NCBI GenBank assembly: GCA_002427885.1 | Contig: DIZI01000044.1 | Span: 1 to 64,000 of the forward strand | From: Paludibacter sp. UBA6032 | GTDB lineage: Bacteria > Bacteroidota > Bacteroidia > Bacteroidales > Paludibacteraceae | Direction: 5' to 3' | Length of the DNA: 64,000 nt | Shown: one piece after another, positions 1 through 10,595 of the stretch | Numbering within the stretch: the stretch's first letter is position 1 | Layout: each line of letters begins with the position of its first letter | Made by a program: the position numbers and the translations under genes | Notes under the pieces: generated by a model | The model's database searches: none | The model's input: the letters and a program-made list of their open reading frames with translations, nothing else | Told to the model about the DNA's origin: nothing

Positions 1-946
1 CGATACTGATCCCGGGTTTGATATTGTCTCCCAGTGTTGCCACTAAAGTGTCGGATTCAATTATGGTTTTAATTGTTCCGTACAGGCTGTAACGCAGTTT
101 CGATTTATCGTATACAAATGTTAGTCCGATTGGTTTGATTTCCAGTGATTTTAATTTGAAATCAGTTGTAATTCCGATATTTATGTGTTCTATAACACCC
201 TGTGAAATACTGATGCCCTGATCAGATGCATTACCCAAAGATGCATCTATTGTGTCGTTTTCCAGATTGATTTTTAATGATCCATAGAATTTATACGCAT
301 GCCCGGTAGTATCGTAATTGAAAGTCAGTTTGTCCGGAATAAATTCTACGGATTTTAATTTAAACCGTGATGTTACTCCGATATTAATATGTTCTATCTT
401 ACCATTGATAATTTTGATTCCCGGTTGGATGCTGTCTCCCAATGTTGCCTTTTCAATCGAGTCGGTATCAATTTTCACTTTTAAAGTTCCATATATACCA
501 TAATAGTTTTCTACTCTGTTCCACACGATCCCTAATCCCATAGGCGTAATTGTTATGCCTTTCAGATCAAAAGAGCTGGTAATATTGGCATTTACAGCAT
601 TCAGGGTATCACCTTTAATTATCAAGCCGGGAAGCAGGCTGTCGCCAAATGAAACGAATATTTCTTCTTCCTTTAAATGAATTTTTGCAGTTCCGTAGAG
701 ACTGAATATTTGATTGGTTGCATCCCATTTAAGGTGCAAATTGCCGGGATTAACCTCCATGCTGTGGAGGTAGAATTTTTCAGTAAGAGGCTGTGAATAG
801 TCGGATACTTTTTTTGTAAAGGAAAGACTATCAATTCCCGGGATTGAGATTTGAGCTTTTATTAGTAAGGGTTGAAAAAAAAGGAAGATATAAAATAAGA
901 ATTGAAAAATGAAATGAAATCGCTTTTGGGGAAATCTGTTTTTCAT
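1..946 (-). CDS. Secreted repeat protein, C-terminus cut by window edge
   Basis: I do not recognise this family. An open frame starts at an ATG at 946 and runs off the left edge without a stop, giving 315 visible residues. The first 32 residues are a clear signal peptide: basic start, long Phe/Leu/Ile-rich core, then a KAQ-I cleavage site. The rest is about four imperfect repeats of roughly 70-75 residues. Each carries a segment like FKLKSxEFxPxxLTF, a YGxxK strand, an acidic stretch and a LGDxIxPGI turn. Units 3 and 4 both contain IEHINIG. This pattern suggests a beta-rich repeat array exported past the inner membrane, perhaps to the cell surface. The total number of repeats is unknown. It is separated from the next gene by a terminator of that gene and about 490 bp of AT-rich DNA. 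Confidence 0.75.
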   Translation of the reverse strand, partial: MKNRFPQKRFHFIFQFLFYIFLFFQPLLIKAQISIPGIDSLSFTKKVSDYSQPLTEKFYLHSMEVNPGNLHLKWDATNQIFSLYGTAKIHLKEEEIFVSFGDSLLPGLIIKGDTLNAVNANITSSFDLKGITITPMGLGIVWNRVENYYGIYGTLKVKIDTDSIEKATLGDSIQPGIKIINGKIEHINIGVTSRFKLKSVEFIPDKLTFNYDTTGHAYKFYGSLKINLENDTIDASLGNASDQGISISQGVIEHINIGITTDFKLKSLEIKPIGLTFVYDKSKLRYSLYGTIKTIIESDTLVATLGDNIKPGISI

Positions 947-1502
947 GTTGATTTATATTTAAAACTTCATTATGTTTTTAGAACTTTCTTATATATTGGA
1001 ATGAAATAATATTCTATTGTTCTGTTTGTTAAATAATATAATCGAATGAATAAGATTTCTGAATGTCAACAGAGAAGTATCTTACTGTCATCTATCCACA
1101 CCTGACTCAATTTGTACGGGTGAATGGTATTTTGTATATATCTGCTTTATACAGCACTTTGAAATTTATATTGTGTTGTAAAATAGTTATCATCAAAACC
1201 TGCATACTATTGAAATCCCACTTTGTGTTTTCAACTTTATTTTTATTTATTTTTATTTAAAATTTCGATTCAAAGATAATTACATTTATTTTATAAACCT
1301 AACAAACATTCAATTTAATGTGAATTAAATAACAGAATTATACACAGAAAGCCTGTAAATAAGCTAAAGATATTATTGACCTGAATTACTAAGAGGGAAA
1401 ATTGTTCCGATTAGATTTTATAGAAAAAAGAATGACGTACTCTGTTTAAGAGCACGTCATTAATAATGTGGAAAATGAATTTATCTGCAAGGAAAATGAG
1501 TT
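947..1502. other. Intergenic region, AT-rich
   Basis: This 556-bp stretch contains the terminator at 1420-1460 and otherwise no convincing gene. A 65-codon plus-strand frame at 1063-1260 has a biased Phe/Ile/Leu composition, no recognisable motif and no supporting context, so I do not call it. The promoter of the repeat protein at 946 must lie in the part next to it. Confidence 0.5.
1420..1460 (-). terminator. Rho-independent terminator of the M1 peptidase gene
   Basis: ATGACGT (1432-1438) pairs with ACGTCAT (1454-1460), and inside it CTCT (1440-1443) pairs with AGAG (1449-1452) across one mismatch with a 5-nt loop. On the minus strand the hairpin is followed directly by TCTTTTTTCTA. It lies about 43 bp past the stop of the peptidase gene. 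Confidence 0.7.
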
Positions 1503-4457
1503 TTACAACCCTATTTTTCCCTGTTTGCTAAAATCGAGACTCAGCACAATGCGTATGCGGTTCTGAATGGTACCGCTGATAGATTGAATATTATTTGTAA
1601 CCAACAAGGGTATATGAATTTCAAAGAGATTCCAGAGCCCAAACTTAATTCCGGCTTCCCCAAAGAACGGAGAAACATTGGCCGGATTAAGTCCGTGATC
1701 GTTTACCAGCATATTGACAAAGGGTTTAATCCCGATACGCCCCAGTTTTCCCGGTAAATTGCTTGACAGAGAAAGCGAAACCAACCACTTGCTATAACCG
1801 AGTTGTTCGTTTACTGGTGATACCAGACCGCCTTCCGAAATTGTCATTTGTCTGGAAAAAAAACTGGTCGGGTAAACTCCGAAACGATCGGGATACATGC
1901 CTTCGTACAGGTATTGTTCGCGTCCGCTTCTGGCACCCGGAGCCAGTGCATAATAAGGTTGTGAGGAAGTATTAGTCAGCATGGTTCCTGCAAATAACCG
2001 CATTTCCAACCCGTTATCCCTGCCCGTGTAACTTAATTTATAATTCATTTCCAGGGTTGCTTTTTGAAAAGCTTTTCCCGATTCAACTGAAACCGTCAGG
2101 TCATAGGGATTGATTAATCCTGTATTTTGCAAGTTGTAACCCAACTGAAAGTACGAATTCATTGTTGCTTTCTCCGGAACTTCAATCTGATAAAGATCGG
2201 AAGCCAGAATATACCTTCCATACATGTTTTGACGGATTGGACTGGTCATTTCAGTGGGTCTGAAATGAATATCAACGCCTGCCTGTATTTTTTGATAGTC
2301 CTGATTGCCGGGAGCACCAAACCGGGTTCCTTCGAGCGTAATTTTTGCCAACCGGATGAAATTATTGTACGGTGTTACAGCATACGATATTTTGGCATAA
2401 CCGGCTAACCGCGATGTATTAAACGTGTAGAAAGGCATAAAAAGATATTCCAACGGTTTGGGTATGATAAAACCATTATGCAGGACCATTCCAAGCATAA
2501 AGCCGTTTTCATGATTCCAGTTGACTGCCGGAATAAACATAAGTGAATGCTTTTCGGTATCTTCCAGACTGAATAAAAGCTGTGGTTGTACCGGACTCGC
2601 TTTCGGAAAAATACCACTTGTACGGATATTATTGTTCAACCTGTAAAGTTCGGGCATTACATGCTTCGGATCAATCTGAAAGCCGGTAAAATTATCTGCC
2701 GGAACATTAATCCATTTTTCTCCTTTAAAACCATCCACCCATTTTTCAAAACAAACGGAATCACCTTTCATTCCTGCTATAAGTACAGGCGATACCAATT
2801 CACCCACGTTCCGGATCAACAGGCGTTGGTTTTTTAAAAGAACCATTTTATAATCGAGTCGTTTCGTTGTACCCAAAAGATCATCAAAAAACCAGTTTAA
2901 GTCTTTACCGGCATCCGATTCAAATACCCGGCGAAGATCCCCGGGTTGTGGATGCTTAAATTTCCACTGATGATAATAATCGTGCAGGATGGCGTCGTAC
3001 ATTGAATCGCCGAGATAAGCCCGCAGGTAATTGAAACTGATGGCCGCTTTGTTATAAGGAATAAGCGTATAATTCGTGGCATTATAATCGGTGGATGTCA
3101 GATTTACCGGTTGTTCGAGGTTGACACGTGCCACAGTGAGCCATTCGAGTTCCATCTTTCTTTCCATGGGTATTTTATCCATATGAAAGAACCGGGCCTG
3201 TTTTAGTTTGGGAAAATAATCTTCCCATAGCTTTTTATCGGGATATCGTTTGGCAAGATAACGTATTTCATACGAAGTTGTCATGCCTTCATCCATAAAC
3301 GGGAACCGGCGTTCGTTGGAACCCAACGCTCCGTAAAACCAGTTGTGACAAGCTTCGTGTGCAATTACTTTATCCAGGGAATAAGCATCTTTTGTGAGCC
3401 CTATTACTGTAATGGTAGGATATTCCATTCCCAGACCTGCATTTAATGCACTTTGTACAGCCGTGAAACTGCTGTAAGGATAATCACCAATCCATTCGGA
3501 AAAATCAAGTATCGCGTGATTGATATAGGGAATGGCCTCTTTCCAGAGTGCCGACTGCTGATTGGTAAACATCAACCGGGTGGTTACTTTCTTACCAGAA
3601 CGGGGAAGAGTGACCTGACTTTTCAATACGTGAAACCGTTTATCGGCAAACCAGGCAAAGTCATGAATATTCTTCTGGGTATATCGCAATGTTTTAGTAC
3701 GGGTAGAGGAAACCGGGAAGTTTACCCGTCCGTATTTGGCGTTTTTTACCCAGCTTGTATCTGCAGCAAGCGAATCAAGCCATTCCTCTTCCTTTTTGTT
3801 TTGTAATTCACCGGTTGCTCCAACGATATAATTTTCGGGTAAAGTAATGCGTACATCAAAACTTCCGAATTCGGAATAGAACTCGCCCTGATCGAGATAA
3901 GGCATTTGATGCCAGCCGGTATTGTCATAAACAGCCGGCTTGGGATACCATTGCGAAATTTGATAGGACTGGCCGATATGACCCAATCGGGAAGTAACTC
4001 CTTTGGGAATTTTGACATGAAAAGGAGTGGAGATATGAATTGTTTTACCGGGAGAGAGCGGTTGATTCAACATAAGCAGGCAAATATCCGGTTGGTTGGG
4101 CAGCAAGTGCCATTGAACGGATTGATGATCGACTTTAAAGTTCAATGAATCCATGTCACCTTTCAACACAGGGTCATTAAACAAACGTTCTTTCCCTTTT
4201 GTCGTGAATAGTTGTTTTGCCAGATCGGTACGATTCTCCGAATAGGCATTGGGCCAAAGATGAAAATAGATAAATTGCAGCGTGTCCGGGGAATTGTTGG
4301 TATATTCCAGTTGCTCGAAAGCGGTCAGTTCGTGAGTTACATCATTGAGTGTTACATCAATGCTGTAATTTACTTTTTGCTGAAAATAGGTGCGTGAATA
4401 AACTTTCGGAAATATTCCAATTGTCATTATGACAAGCAGAAACAAAAATTTTTGCAT
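1503..4457 (-). CDS. Secreted M1-family zinc metallopeptidase
   Basis: A 984-residue exported gluzincin aminopeptidase-like enzyme that should remove N-terminal residues from peptides in the periplasm or outside the cell. Residues 1-21 are a signal peptide ending near VYS. The N-terminal beta domain is followed by the exopeptidase-type substrate motif GLGMEYP (the family's GAMEN equivalent). The zinc site is HEACH with H367, E368 and H371, and the third ligand is E390 in FMDEGMT, which is the exact HExxH-18-E spacing of M1 enzymes. Beyond about residue 560 there is a long C-terminal part rich in aromatic, beta-strand-like segments, which resembles the long secreted Bacteroidota M1 variants, not classic PepN. 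It seems to be a single-gene unit with its own terminator. The exact substrate is unknown. Confidence 0.88.
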   Translation of the reverse strand: MQKFLFLLVIMTIGIFPKVYSRTYFQQKVNYSIDVTLNDVTHELTAFEQLEYTNNSPDTLQFIYFHLWPNAYSENRTDLAKQLFTTKGKERLFNDPVLKGDMDSLNFKVDHQSVQWHLLPNQPDICLLMLNQPLSPGKTIHISTPFHVKIPKGVTSRLGHIGQSYQISQWYPKPAVYDNTGWHQMPYLDQGEFYSEFGSFDVRITLPENYIVGATGELQNKKEEEWLDSLAADTSWVKNAKYGRVNFPVSSTRTKTLRYTQKNIHDFAWFADKRFHVLKSQVTLPRSGKKVTTRLMFTNQQSALWKEAIPYINHAILDFSEWIGDYPYSSFTAVQSALNAGLGMEYPTITVIGLTKDAYSLDKVIAHEACHNWFYGALGSNERRFPFMDEGMTTSYEIRYLAKRYPDKKLWEDYFPKLKQARFFHMDKIPMERKMELEWLTVARVNLEQPVNLTSTDYNATNYTLIPYNKAAISFNYLRAYLGDSMYDAILHDYYHQWKFKHPQPGDLRRVFESDAGKDLNWFFDDLLGTTKRLDYKMVLLKNQRLLIRNVGELVSPVLIAGMKGDSVCFEKWVDGFKGEKWINVPADNFTGFQIDPKHVMPELYRLNNNIRTSGIFPKASPVQPQLLFSLEDTEKHSLMFIPAVNWNHENGFMLGMVLHNGFIIPKPLEYLFMPFYTFNTSRLAGYAKISYAVTPYNNFIRLAKITLEGTRFGAPGNQDYQKIQAGVDIHFRPTEMTSPIRQNMYGRYILASDLYQIEVPEKATMNSYFQLGYNLQNTGLINPYDLTVSVESGKAFQKATLEMNYKLSYTGRDNGLEMRLFAGTMLTNTSSQPYYALAPGARSGREQYLYEGMYPDRFGVYPTSFFSRQMTISEGGLVSPVNEQLGYSKWLVSLSLSSNLPGKLGRIGIKPFVNMLVNDHGLNPANVSPFFGEAGIKFGLWNLFEIHIPLLVTNNIQSISGTIQNRIRIVLSLDFSKQGKIGL

Positions 4458-4556
4458 AGTTGATTGCTGATAGTTTCTTAATTAAAGTGAGTCCGATATA
4501 AGCAAATCATAGTATAGTCAAGAGATAATAAGATTTAGAATCCTGAAAGGATTCAA

Positions 4557-4593
4557 TTTAAATAACCACGGGGTATACCCGTGGTTATTTAAA
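4557..4593. terminator. Perfect 16-bp hairpin between two minus-strand genes
   Basis: TTTAAATAACCACGGG (4557-4572) is followed after 5 nt by its exact reverse complement (4578-4593). It lies after the stop of the Trp-rich lipoprotein gene (4633) and before the M1 peptidase start (4457), so it is best read as the lipoprotein gene's terminator. The U-tract is short and AT-mixed, so the role is an inference. A second small palindrome, AATCCT-GAA-AGGATT, sits next to it at 4539-4553. Confidence 0.6.
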
Positions 4594-4632
4594 TAAGAGT
4601 CCACCGGACTTATAATATATTTGTTGCTAAAC

Positions 4633-6015
<1,383 letters not shown>

Positions 6016-6221
6016 ATAGGGCGATTTAATTTGTTTTGGAGAGCTGTTTCAGTAATTCAGATGTAGAAAATAGAATCCTGTAAAAAATACAGGATTCTGT
6101 TTTATCTCGATAATTTTATAAATATAAATTTGAATTGATGAATCCTAATGATCAGTATAGTCAAATAGTCCATTCAGCCTATCCGTTATTATAAATCCAA
6201 AATTATTTTGAAAAAAAATGA

Positions 6222-6530
6222 TTAAAGGATAAGCAACAAAATGATAATAATCAAAAGTGTACTTCCACCAATATAAATGAAAGTTCCATCTCTGTGCATA
6301 GTTGCTTTAATGTCTTTCAGTTCACTCTTCAGTTCACTTTTTTCGCTTGCCGACATGTCCGATTTATCCATTTTACGGATTTCTTCAACACGTGCCCGGT
6401 AGTTACTTATTTCTTCTGCTGACAGTTTAGTCGTAGCTTCGGTTGCATTGGTTGAACTTGTAGCTGCAAATGCAGGTGCTGCACTTAACGAGAATATCGC
6501 TAATAATGCAATAAAAATAGTTTTTTTCAT
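6222..6530 (-). CDS. Small exported protein with C-terminal membrane anchor
   Basis: I chose the ATG at 6530 because it begins a textbook signal peptide (MKKTIFIALLAIFSL, cleavage near AFA-A); the frame is open for 16 more codons upstream, but those are not signal-like. The mature part (about 80 residues) has an alpha-helical, highly charged middle with LSAEEISNYRARVEEI and SEKSELKSELKDI, predicted as amphipathic or coiled coil, then a 20-residue hydrophobic Ile/Leu stretch at the very C-terminus that should span the membrane. Similar tiny proteins of unknown function occur in Bacteroidota. It lies about 90 bp after the small lipoprotein gene on the same strand, so it may share that gene's promoter. 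Confidence 0.65.
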   Translation of the reverse strand: MKKTIFIALLAIFSLSAAPAFAATSSTNATEATTKLSAEEISNYRARVEEIRKMDKSDMSASEKSELKSELKDIKATMHRDGTFIYIGGSTLLIIIILLLIL

Positions 6531-6619
6531 CTTTTTTTTTATTAGTTGTTTAATTATTAAATATAAATCATCTGTCATTGTATGACAAGTGTTTTGTTGT
6601 TGGGTTGATTATTTGTTTA

Positions 6620-6832
6620 TCAATCATCATCATCTTCGTCGTGTTGATGCCTGTCATTGTTATTTGAACGAATAATAAGTACAGGGCCTCTGTTATCGCG
6701 ATGGTCATCATGTCTGTAAAACAAACCTCTGTGTCTTCCTTCTTCTGTATGTCGTGTAATTTCACAGGATGTCATACCTCCTAACATCAGGGAAAGGACT
6801 ATCATTGTTACTGCGGTTCTAAGCTTTTTCAT
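6620..6832 (-). CDS. Small His/Asp-rich lipoprotein
   Basis: The start at 6832 (MKKLRTAV) begins a lipoprotein signal with lipobox GMTSC; an upstream in-frame ATG at 6862 lies inside the promoter region and is less likely. The mature peptide is about 48 residues, rich in His, Arg and Asp, and ends HQHDEDDDD, which could bind divalent metals, though that is a guess from composition. Function unknown. It sits directly behind one of the five conserved promoters (6851-6916), with a predicted 5' leader of only about 12-15 nt. Confidence 0.65.
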   Translation of the reverse strand: MKKLRTAVTMIVLSLMLGGMTSCEITRHTEEGRHRGLFYRHDDHRDNRGPVLIIRSNNNDRHQHDEDDDD

Positions 6833-6850
6833 ATCATTTATTTTATAGTA

Positions 6851-6916
6851 CAAAGTTCGCACTATTAATAACTGACTATGTTACATAATTTCAGGAATAT
6901 GTTATATGATTCACAC
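6851..6916 (-). promoter_or_regulatory. Shared two-box promoter P1 (small lipoprotein gene)
   Basis: Reading the minus strand from 6916: GTGTGAATC, box A ATATAAC at offsets 10-16, box B ATGTAAC at offsets 31-37, then GAACTTTG with TTTG at offsets 63-66. TTTG sits 19 nt before the ATG at 6832. The same blocks at the same offsets occur in four other promoters of the window. The downstream string TTTGTACTATAAAATA is also found in P4. Confidence 0.75.
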
Positions 6917-7349
6917 ATCCCGCAACGTTGTTCTTTTGTGTTTATGAAAAATCCTTCCCGGTAGAACATTATACTTTTATTCAGTATTGAGGAAGTTAAA
7001 TGCTAAAATCGTGGCCGGTATACAAATACCAGTGAAACCCGAATAAATAAAGTTTATTTGGGTTATTGGAAAAAAAGGACTTGAAATTATTGAACCATTT
7101 CTGAATCAATATAATTTTGGTTTTAAAAACTACGAAAAATCTTGAATTTGATAAACTGAGAATTGAGAAAGCACGATAGGAATTCAGAAACAAGAACTTC
7201 CCCAAAAGCCTGGAATTATACAAGTCAATTGATTATAAAGAATGAATGAACGCCCTTGATGAAAAATTAATAGAATACTGCCTGCGACAATTTTGACAAT
7301 ACAAGAAAACAACTACTTTCTACAAGTGTGGTTGTCCGCCCTTTAAAAT
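6917..7349. other. Intergenic region without a convincing gene
   Basis: This stretch lies between promoter P1 and the stop of the YihY-like gene. A 75-codon minus-strand frame (6996-7223) has no family signal, no plausible leader and a composition like translated AT-rich DNA, so it is not called. No hairpin terminator stands out. Confidence 0.4.
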
Positions 7350-8258
7350 TTACTTAGTCTGCTGCTTAACAGGAACCTGCACTTTTGCAATTTCGGTTGG
7401 TGGCACTTTCCCTGAAAACATGTTAGCATAAGCATGTGTAAATTCAGCTCCGTAAAATACGATCATAGAAGAGTATGAAACCCAAAGCAGAATCAGAATG
7501 ATAGATCCTGCCGCGCCATAACCTGTTCCGGGATTTGCATTCCCAAAATATAATCCCAATACAAATTTCCCTATTTCAAAAAGAAATGCTGTGACAAAAG
7601 AGCCAATCCATACATGTTTCCATTTAATTTTTGCATCCGGCAAAATCTTAAACATAAGTGCGAACAAAACGGCTAAAATAGAAAATGACAGCCCGTAATT
7701 AAGCACTGTTAGCATCAATATAAACGAATCGCTGAAATGACTGCTTAACCAGCTACCGAATGCTGCAATAAGGGTTGAAACCAACAGCGATACTATCAGT
7801 AAAAATGCTATGGAAATGATTAGACCAAACGAAAAAAGCCGGACTCTGATGACTTGCCAAATGCCGGATTTCGTTGTGTCCAGTTTCACTTCCCATATGG
7901 TATTCAGGCTTTTCTGAAATTCGGCAAATACACCTGTTGCACCGATTAAAATGGTAATGATTCCTATAATAGTGGCAAGTAATGAATTCCTCAACCGGCT
8001 GGCCTGAATAATTATGTCCTGAATTTGTTTGGCTGTTTCGGTTCCCATGGTGGAATTAAGCTGGGCTGCCACCTGATTATTCACAGCTTCATGTCCAAAA
8101 AAGTATCCGGCAAGAGTCATAATAATAACCAGTAAACCTGGTAAGGCAAAAATTGCATAATAGGCAATTACTGCACTTTCGTGAAAAGGATCTTTTTCAA
8201 ACCATTTGTTGAAAGCTGTTTTTAGCACAGTAAAGACTTTTTGAATATGTGTTCTCAT
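7350..8258 (-). CDS. YihY/virulence factor BrkB family membrane protein
   Basis: A 302-residue inner-membrane protein with about six hydrophobic spans. The family hallmarks are the N-terminal AVIAYYAIFALPGLLVII segment, the acidic middle span region GVFAEFQKSLNTIWEV, and the C-terminal GAAGSIILILLWVSYSSMIVFYGAEFTHAYA. The family is often mis-named ribonuclease BN; its real function is unsettled (an envelope or transport role has been suggested). It lies downstream of the UspA/baeRF pair on the same strand, but a strong hairpin (8369-8415) separates them, so it probably has only partial read-through or its own promoter. Confidence 0.85.
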   Translation of the reverse strand: MRTHIQKVFTVLKTAFNKWFEKDPFHESAVIAYYAIFALPGLLVIIMTLAGYFFGHEAVNNQVAAQLNSTMGTETAKQIQDIIIQASRLRNSLLATIIGIITILIGATGVFAEFQKSLNTIWEVKLDTTKSGIWQVIRVRLFSFGLIISIAFLLIVSLLVSTLIAAFGSWLSSHFSDSFILMLTVLNYGLSFSILAVLFALMFKILPDAKIKWKHVWIGSFVTAFLFEIGKFVLGLYFGNANPGTGYGAAGSIILILLWVSYSSMIVFYGAEFTHAYANMFSGKVPPTEIAKVQVPVKQQTK

Positions 8259-8368
8259 GCGTGTGATTGTTGCGTTTTTTCTATGCTTTGTCTGATTATT
8301 TCATTGGTCTTAAGGCTATCGAAAATGAATATCATTATTTCGGGTTTTTATAAATTATAATTTAATTA

Positions 8369-8415
8369 TCCCGCAGAAAACGCAGATCCTTTAGAAATCT
8401 GCGTTATCTGCGGGA
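8369..8415 (-). terminator. Hairpin between baeRF-like gene and YihY gene
   Basis: TCCCGCAGAAAACGCAGAT (8369-8387) pairs with 8397-8415 in 18 of 19 positions around a 9-nt loop. It lies about 100 bp past the stop of the baeRF-like gene. There is no long U-tract, so it could be a dispersed repeat with terminator-like or RNA-processing effect. A related fragment CCCGCAGATTTCG is seen at about 41800. Confidence 0.5.
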
Positions 8416-8478
8416 ATTATCCAATGTAGACTTATGAATAGTAATTATTTATTTAATTGTCATTGGATCACTAAACTA

Positions 8479-8520
8479 ACTATAAACTACTAACTATAAA
8501 CTATTTACTATAAACTACTT
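8479..8520. repeat. Heptanucleotide tandem array (6 units, ACTANNN)
   Basis: Six consecutive 7-nt units: ACTATAA, ACTACTA, ACTATAA, ACTATTT, ACTATAA, ACTACTT. The array ends inside the stop codon of the baeRF-like gene on the minus strand (stop 8519-8521). Confidence 0.85.
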
Positions 8521-9598
8521 AGTATCGTACTTTCAATGCAATTTCGCCCAATGATTTAAGTTCATCCTGCGTGGTGAATATGGCACGACCTTTTTTTGAA
8601 ATTACATCCCAGGCAATTTCGCTTGTAATGTCATCAATAACACCTTTTAAAGTGACATCAGTAACTAAATCCAACGAGAATTCATCCGTTACCCTGACGG
8701 CCTGGTGAAAATCGTCACTCACAATTAATAAATCTCCACGGCCTTCTTTGGCAGCACGATAAATCTCTGACAATTCTGTAATAACATTTCCTTTTCCTAC
8801 AGCCTCCTGCATTTCTTTTATGTCTTCAGCACGGGATTTTTCCTGCCGGACTTTGACTATTTGCCAGGCATCACTGGCTATTGATTGATTTGCTGTCGTG
8901 TTATTATGGTTTATATTGGTCCAGCCGATATAAGCAGCCGGTTTATCGGCAACTTTCATCAAGCGCTTATAATTGTCATTTGTGCTTATCACTACACATT
9001 TCATAGCGGTTGAATTATTCATTCTCACGACTGCCTTATCAATCTTATTGAAAAACTCACGTGTCTGATTTTCGGTTTGTTTTGCATCGCTGTTGGTTTC
9101 GGTATCGTCCGGTTCATCAGCATCGTTTACGAATGGGAAATCATCATTTGTTATTTCACCTTCCACAGCATCATTGACAGCCATAAGCAATCGGACTTCC
9201 GATTGCGTAAGCATTAGGATCAGGTATTCTTCCGTCCGGTTAAACAACTTGACCAGTGGCTTGATCGCAAAATTCTCCGATACATGAACGATGTTACGAA
9301 TAGTTGGCCAGGTCGATCGTACTATTTCTTTTGTGGAATTGGAAAGAAAAATATGTAAACTATCCAGATTGTAGTTCACATCAATTTCCGATTCAAGTTG
9401 ATTTATTTTTTCAATTAATTCAATCACCGGACGTTTACCGAATTCTTTGATAACGCGTTCTTTCGCTTCATTCAGAAGAGTTTTAAGTACAAGAATGTCT
9501 TTCTGATTTGCAGGGTAGGTTCTGTTTGTATTCATCGAAATGGTTACACAAGGGTAATTCTTCTCAGTGGCAAGTTTTTCTAATTTTTCTTTTTTCAT
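8519..9598 (-). CDS. Bacterial archaeo-eukaryotic release-factor-fold protein (baeRF-like)
   Basis: A 359-residue soluble protein. The N-terminus (CVTISMNTNRTYPANQKDILVLKTLL) and the layout of an N-terminal domain, a middle acidic linker (about residues 160-185, many Asp/Glu/Asn/Thr) and a C-terminal L7Ae-like alpha/beta part (GKGNVITELSEIYRAAKEGRGDLLIVSDDFH) match the baeRF families, which are related to eukaryotic eRF1 and predicted to act on stalled or stressed ribosomes. That role is a prediction for the family, not shown here. It follows a UspA gene by 45 bp on the same strand, behind promoter P2, which fits a general stress job. Confidence 0.7.
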   Translation of the reverse strand: MKKEKLEKLATEKNYPCVTISMNTNRTYPANQKDILVLKTLLNEAKERVIKEFGKRPVIELIEKINQLESEIDVNYNLDSLHIFLSNSTKEIVRSTWPTIRNIVHVSENFAIKPLVKLFNRTEEYLILMLTQSEVRLLMAVNDAVEGEITNDDFPFVNDADEPDDTETNSDAKQTENQTREFFNKIDKAVVRMNNSTAMKCVVISTNDNYKRLMKVADKPAAYIGWTNINHNNTTANQSIASDAWQIVKVRQEKSRAEDIKEMQEAVGKGNVITELSEIYRAAKEGRGDLLIVSDDFHQAVRVTDEFSLDLVTDVTLKGVIDDITSEIAWDVISKKGRAIFTTQDELKSLGEIALKVRY

Positions 9599-9643
9599 TT
9601 TTCTCTTTTTAAATGTTTAATACCCGGCGAAATTGATGTATTC

Positions 9644-10120
9644 TTATTTATCCTGCTTTTTTGTCGGAACAATGAACAAGGGAATGGTTGATTTTCTCAA
9701 TACTTCTTCTGTAACACTTCCCATTAATATATTTTCCAACCATTTCTGGCTATGTGAACCCATCACAATACAATCAGCTTTGATTTCGCCGGCGGTTTCT
9801 AAAATCACTTGAGCAAAATCACCTTCTTTCTGCAGGGTTTTAATTGATTTAGCCCCTAAATATTTTTTAGTTTTTTCAAGAAAATTACGCGATCCGGTTT
9901 TTAATGTATCGATGGTCTCAAGAATATTGGCTGAATCAATTTGCCACACCCCCATATTGTCGTATGCATTGGAATATAGGACTGGATCGACAGTTATATG
10001 TAATAATGTTACTTCAGCTCCCATTGATTTAGCCATTATGAATCCATCTTCAGCTACCTTTTTTGCTGTTGGATCATAATCCAGCGCAATCAATACTTTT
10101 TTAATTTTGTTCGTTTTCAT
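9644..10120 (-). CDS. Universal stress protein (UspA family)
   Basis: A 158-residue UspA-domain protein. It opens with KKVLIALDYDPTAKKV (beta-1 and the Asp that contacts nucleotide). It carries the ATP-binding signature near the end, VMGSHSQKWLENILMGSVTE, which fits the Gly-2x-Gly-9x-Gly-Ser/Thr pattern of ATP-binding Usps. It probably acts as a cytosolic stress-tolerance dimer. It is the first gene behind promoter P2, with a leader of about 90 nt, and is followed by the baeRF-like gene. A second, diverged UspA lies at 24844-25314. Confidence 0.9.
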   Translation of the reverse strand: MKTNKIKKVLIALDYDPTAKKVAEDGFIMAKSMGAEVTLLHITVDPVLYSNAYDNMGVWQIDSANILETIDTLKTGSRNFLEKTKKYLGAKSIKTLQKEGDFAQVILETAGEIKADCIVMGSHSQKWLENILMGSVTEEVLRKSTIPLFIVPTKKQDK

Positions 10121-10217
10121 ATTTGATTATTTATTATGATTTTAGTACTGAATATGTTTTTTAACGATATGGATATCTGATTCTTTATGTTCTAACCGTC
10201 ATCACCTGCATAAAAGA

Positions 10218-10283
10218 CAAAGGTCAGAACTTTTATGCTTATTACTGTTGCAGAATTTTTGAAAATAGTTGTATGATTCACAC
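10218..10283 (-). promoter_or_regulatory. Shared two-box promoter P2 (uspA-baeRF)
   Basis: Minus strand from 10283: GTGTGAATC, box A ATACAAC (offsets 10-16), box B CTGCAAC (31-37), -7 box GACCTTTG with TTTG at 63-66 (10221-10218). Offsets are identical to the other four copies. No gene lies between it and the UspA start at 10120. Confidence 0.75.
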
Positions 10284-10595
10284 ATTTCTTACTCTCCCTT
10301 GTTGGTAATGACAAAAAATCATTCGTGTCAGGTACATTATTTAACAAAAAGTTCTTTACAGAACCTAAATAGAGAATAATCACAAAAAATGATTATTTTA
10401 TTAAATATGTTATTTATCTTTGGAGACCAATACTTCCTGACTGTTAAACAGATTCAAATAGTAAACCCATTTTGCAATAGAATATAGTATAAAGCAGATT
10501 TATATGCATTGGCGTATCTATTTGTGTTAGTTGCAAGTTGATAAAAAACGAGTTTCGAAAAGTAAACTTACCAATTCACTTTAAATGTTAATCGT
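10284..10595. other. Intergenic region, AT-rich
   Basis: This DNA separates P2 (minus) from the plus-strand gene at 10596 and must hold that gene's promoter; I see no confident -33/-7 pair. A 63-codon minus frame at 10192-10383 overlaps promoter P2 and is not a gene. Confidence 0.4.

Noticed and set aside
1063..1260. 65-codon plus-strand frame
   Set aside because: Hydrophobic but without signal or motif, alone in an AT-rich gap.
6996..7223. 75-codon minus-strand frame in the gap before the YihY gene
   Set aside because: No family features, Phe/Asn-rich as expected of AT-rich non-coding DNA.
10192..10383. 63-codon minus-strand frame upstream of UspA
   Set aside because: It overlaps promoter P2, whose spacing is conserved in five places.
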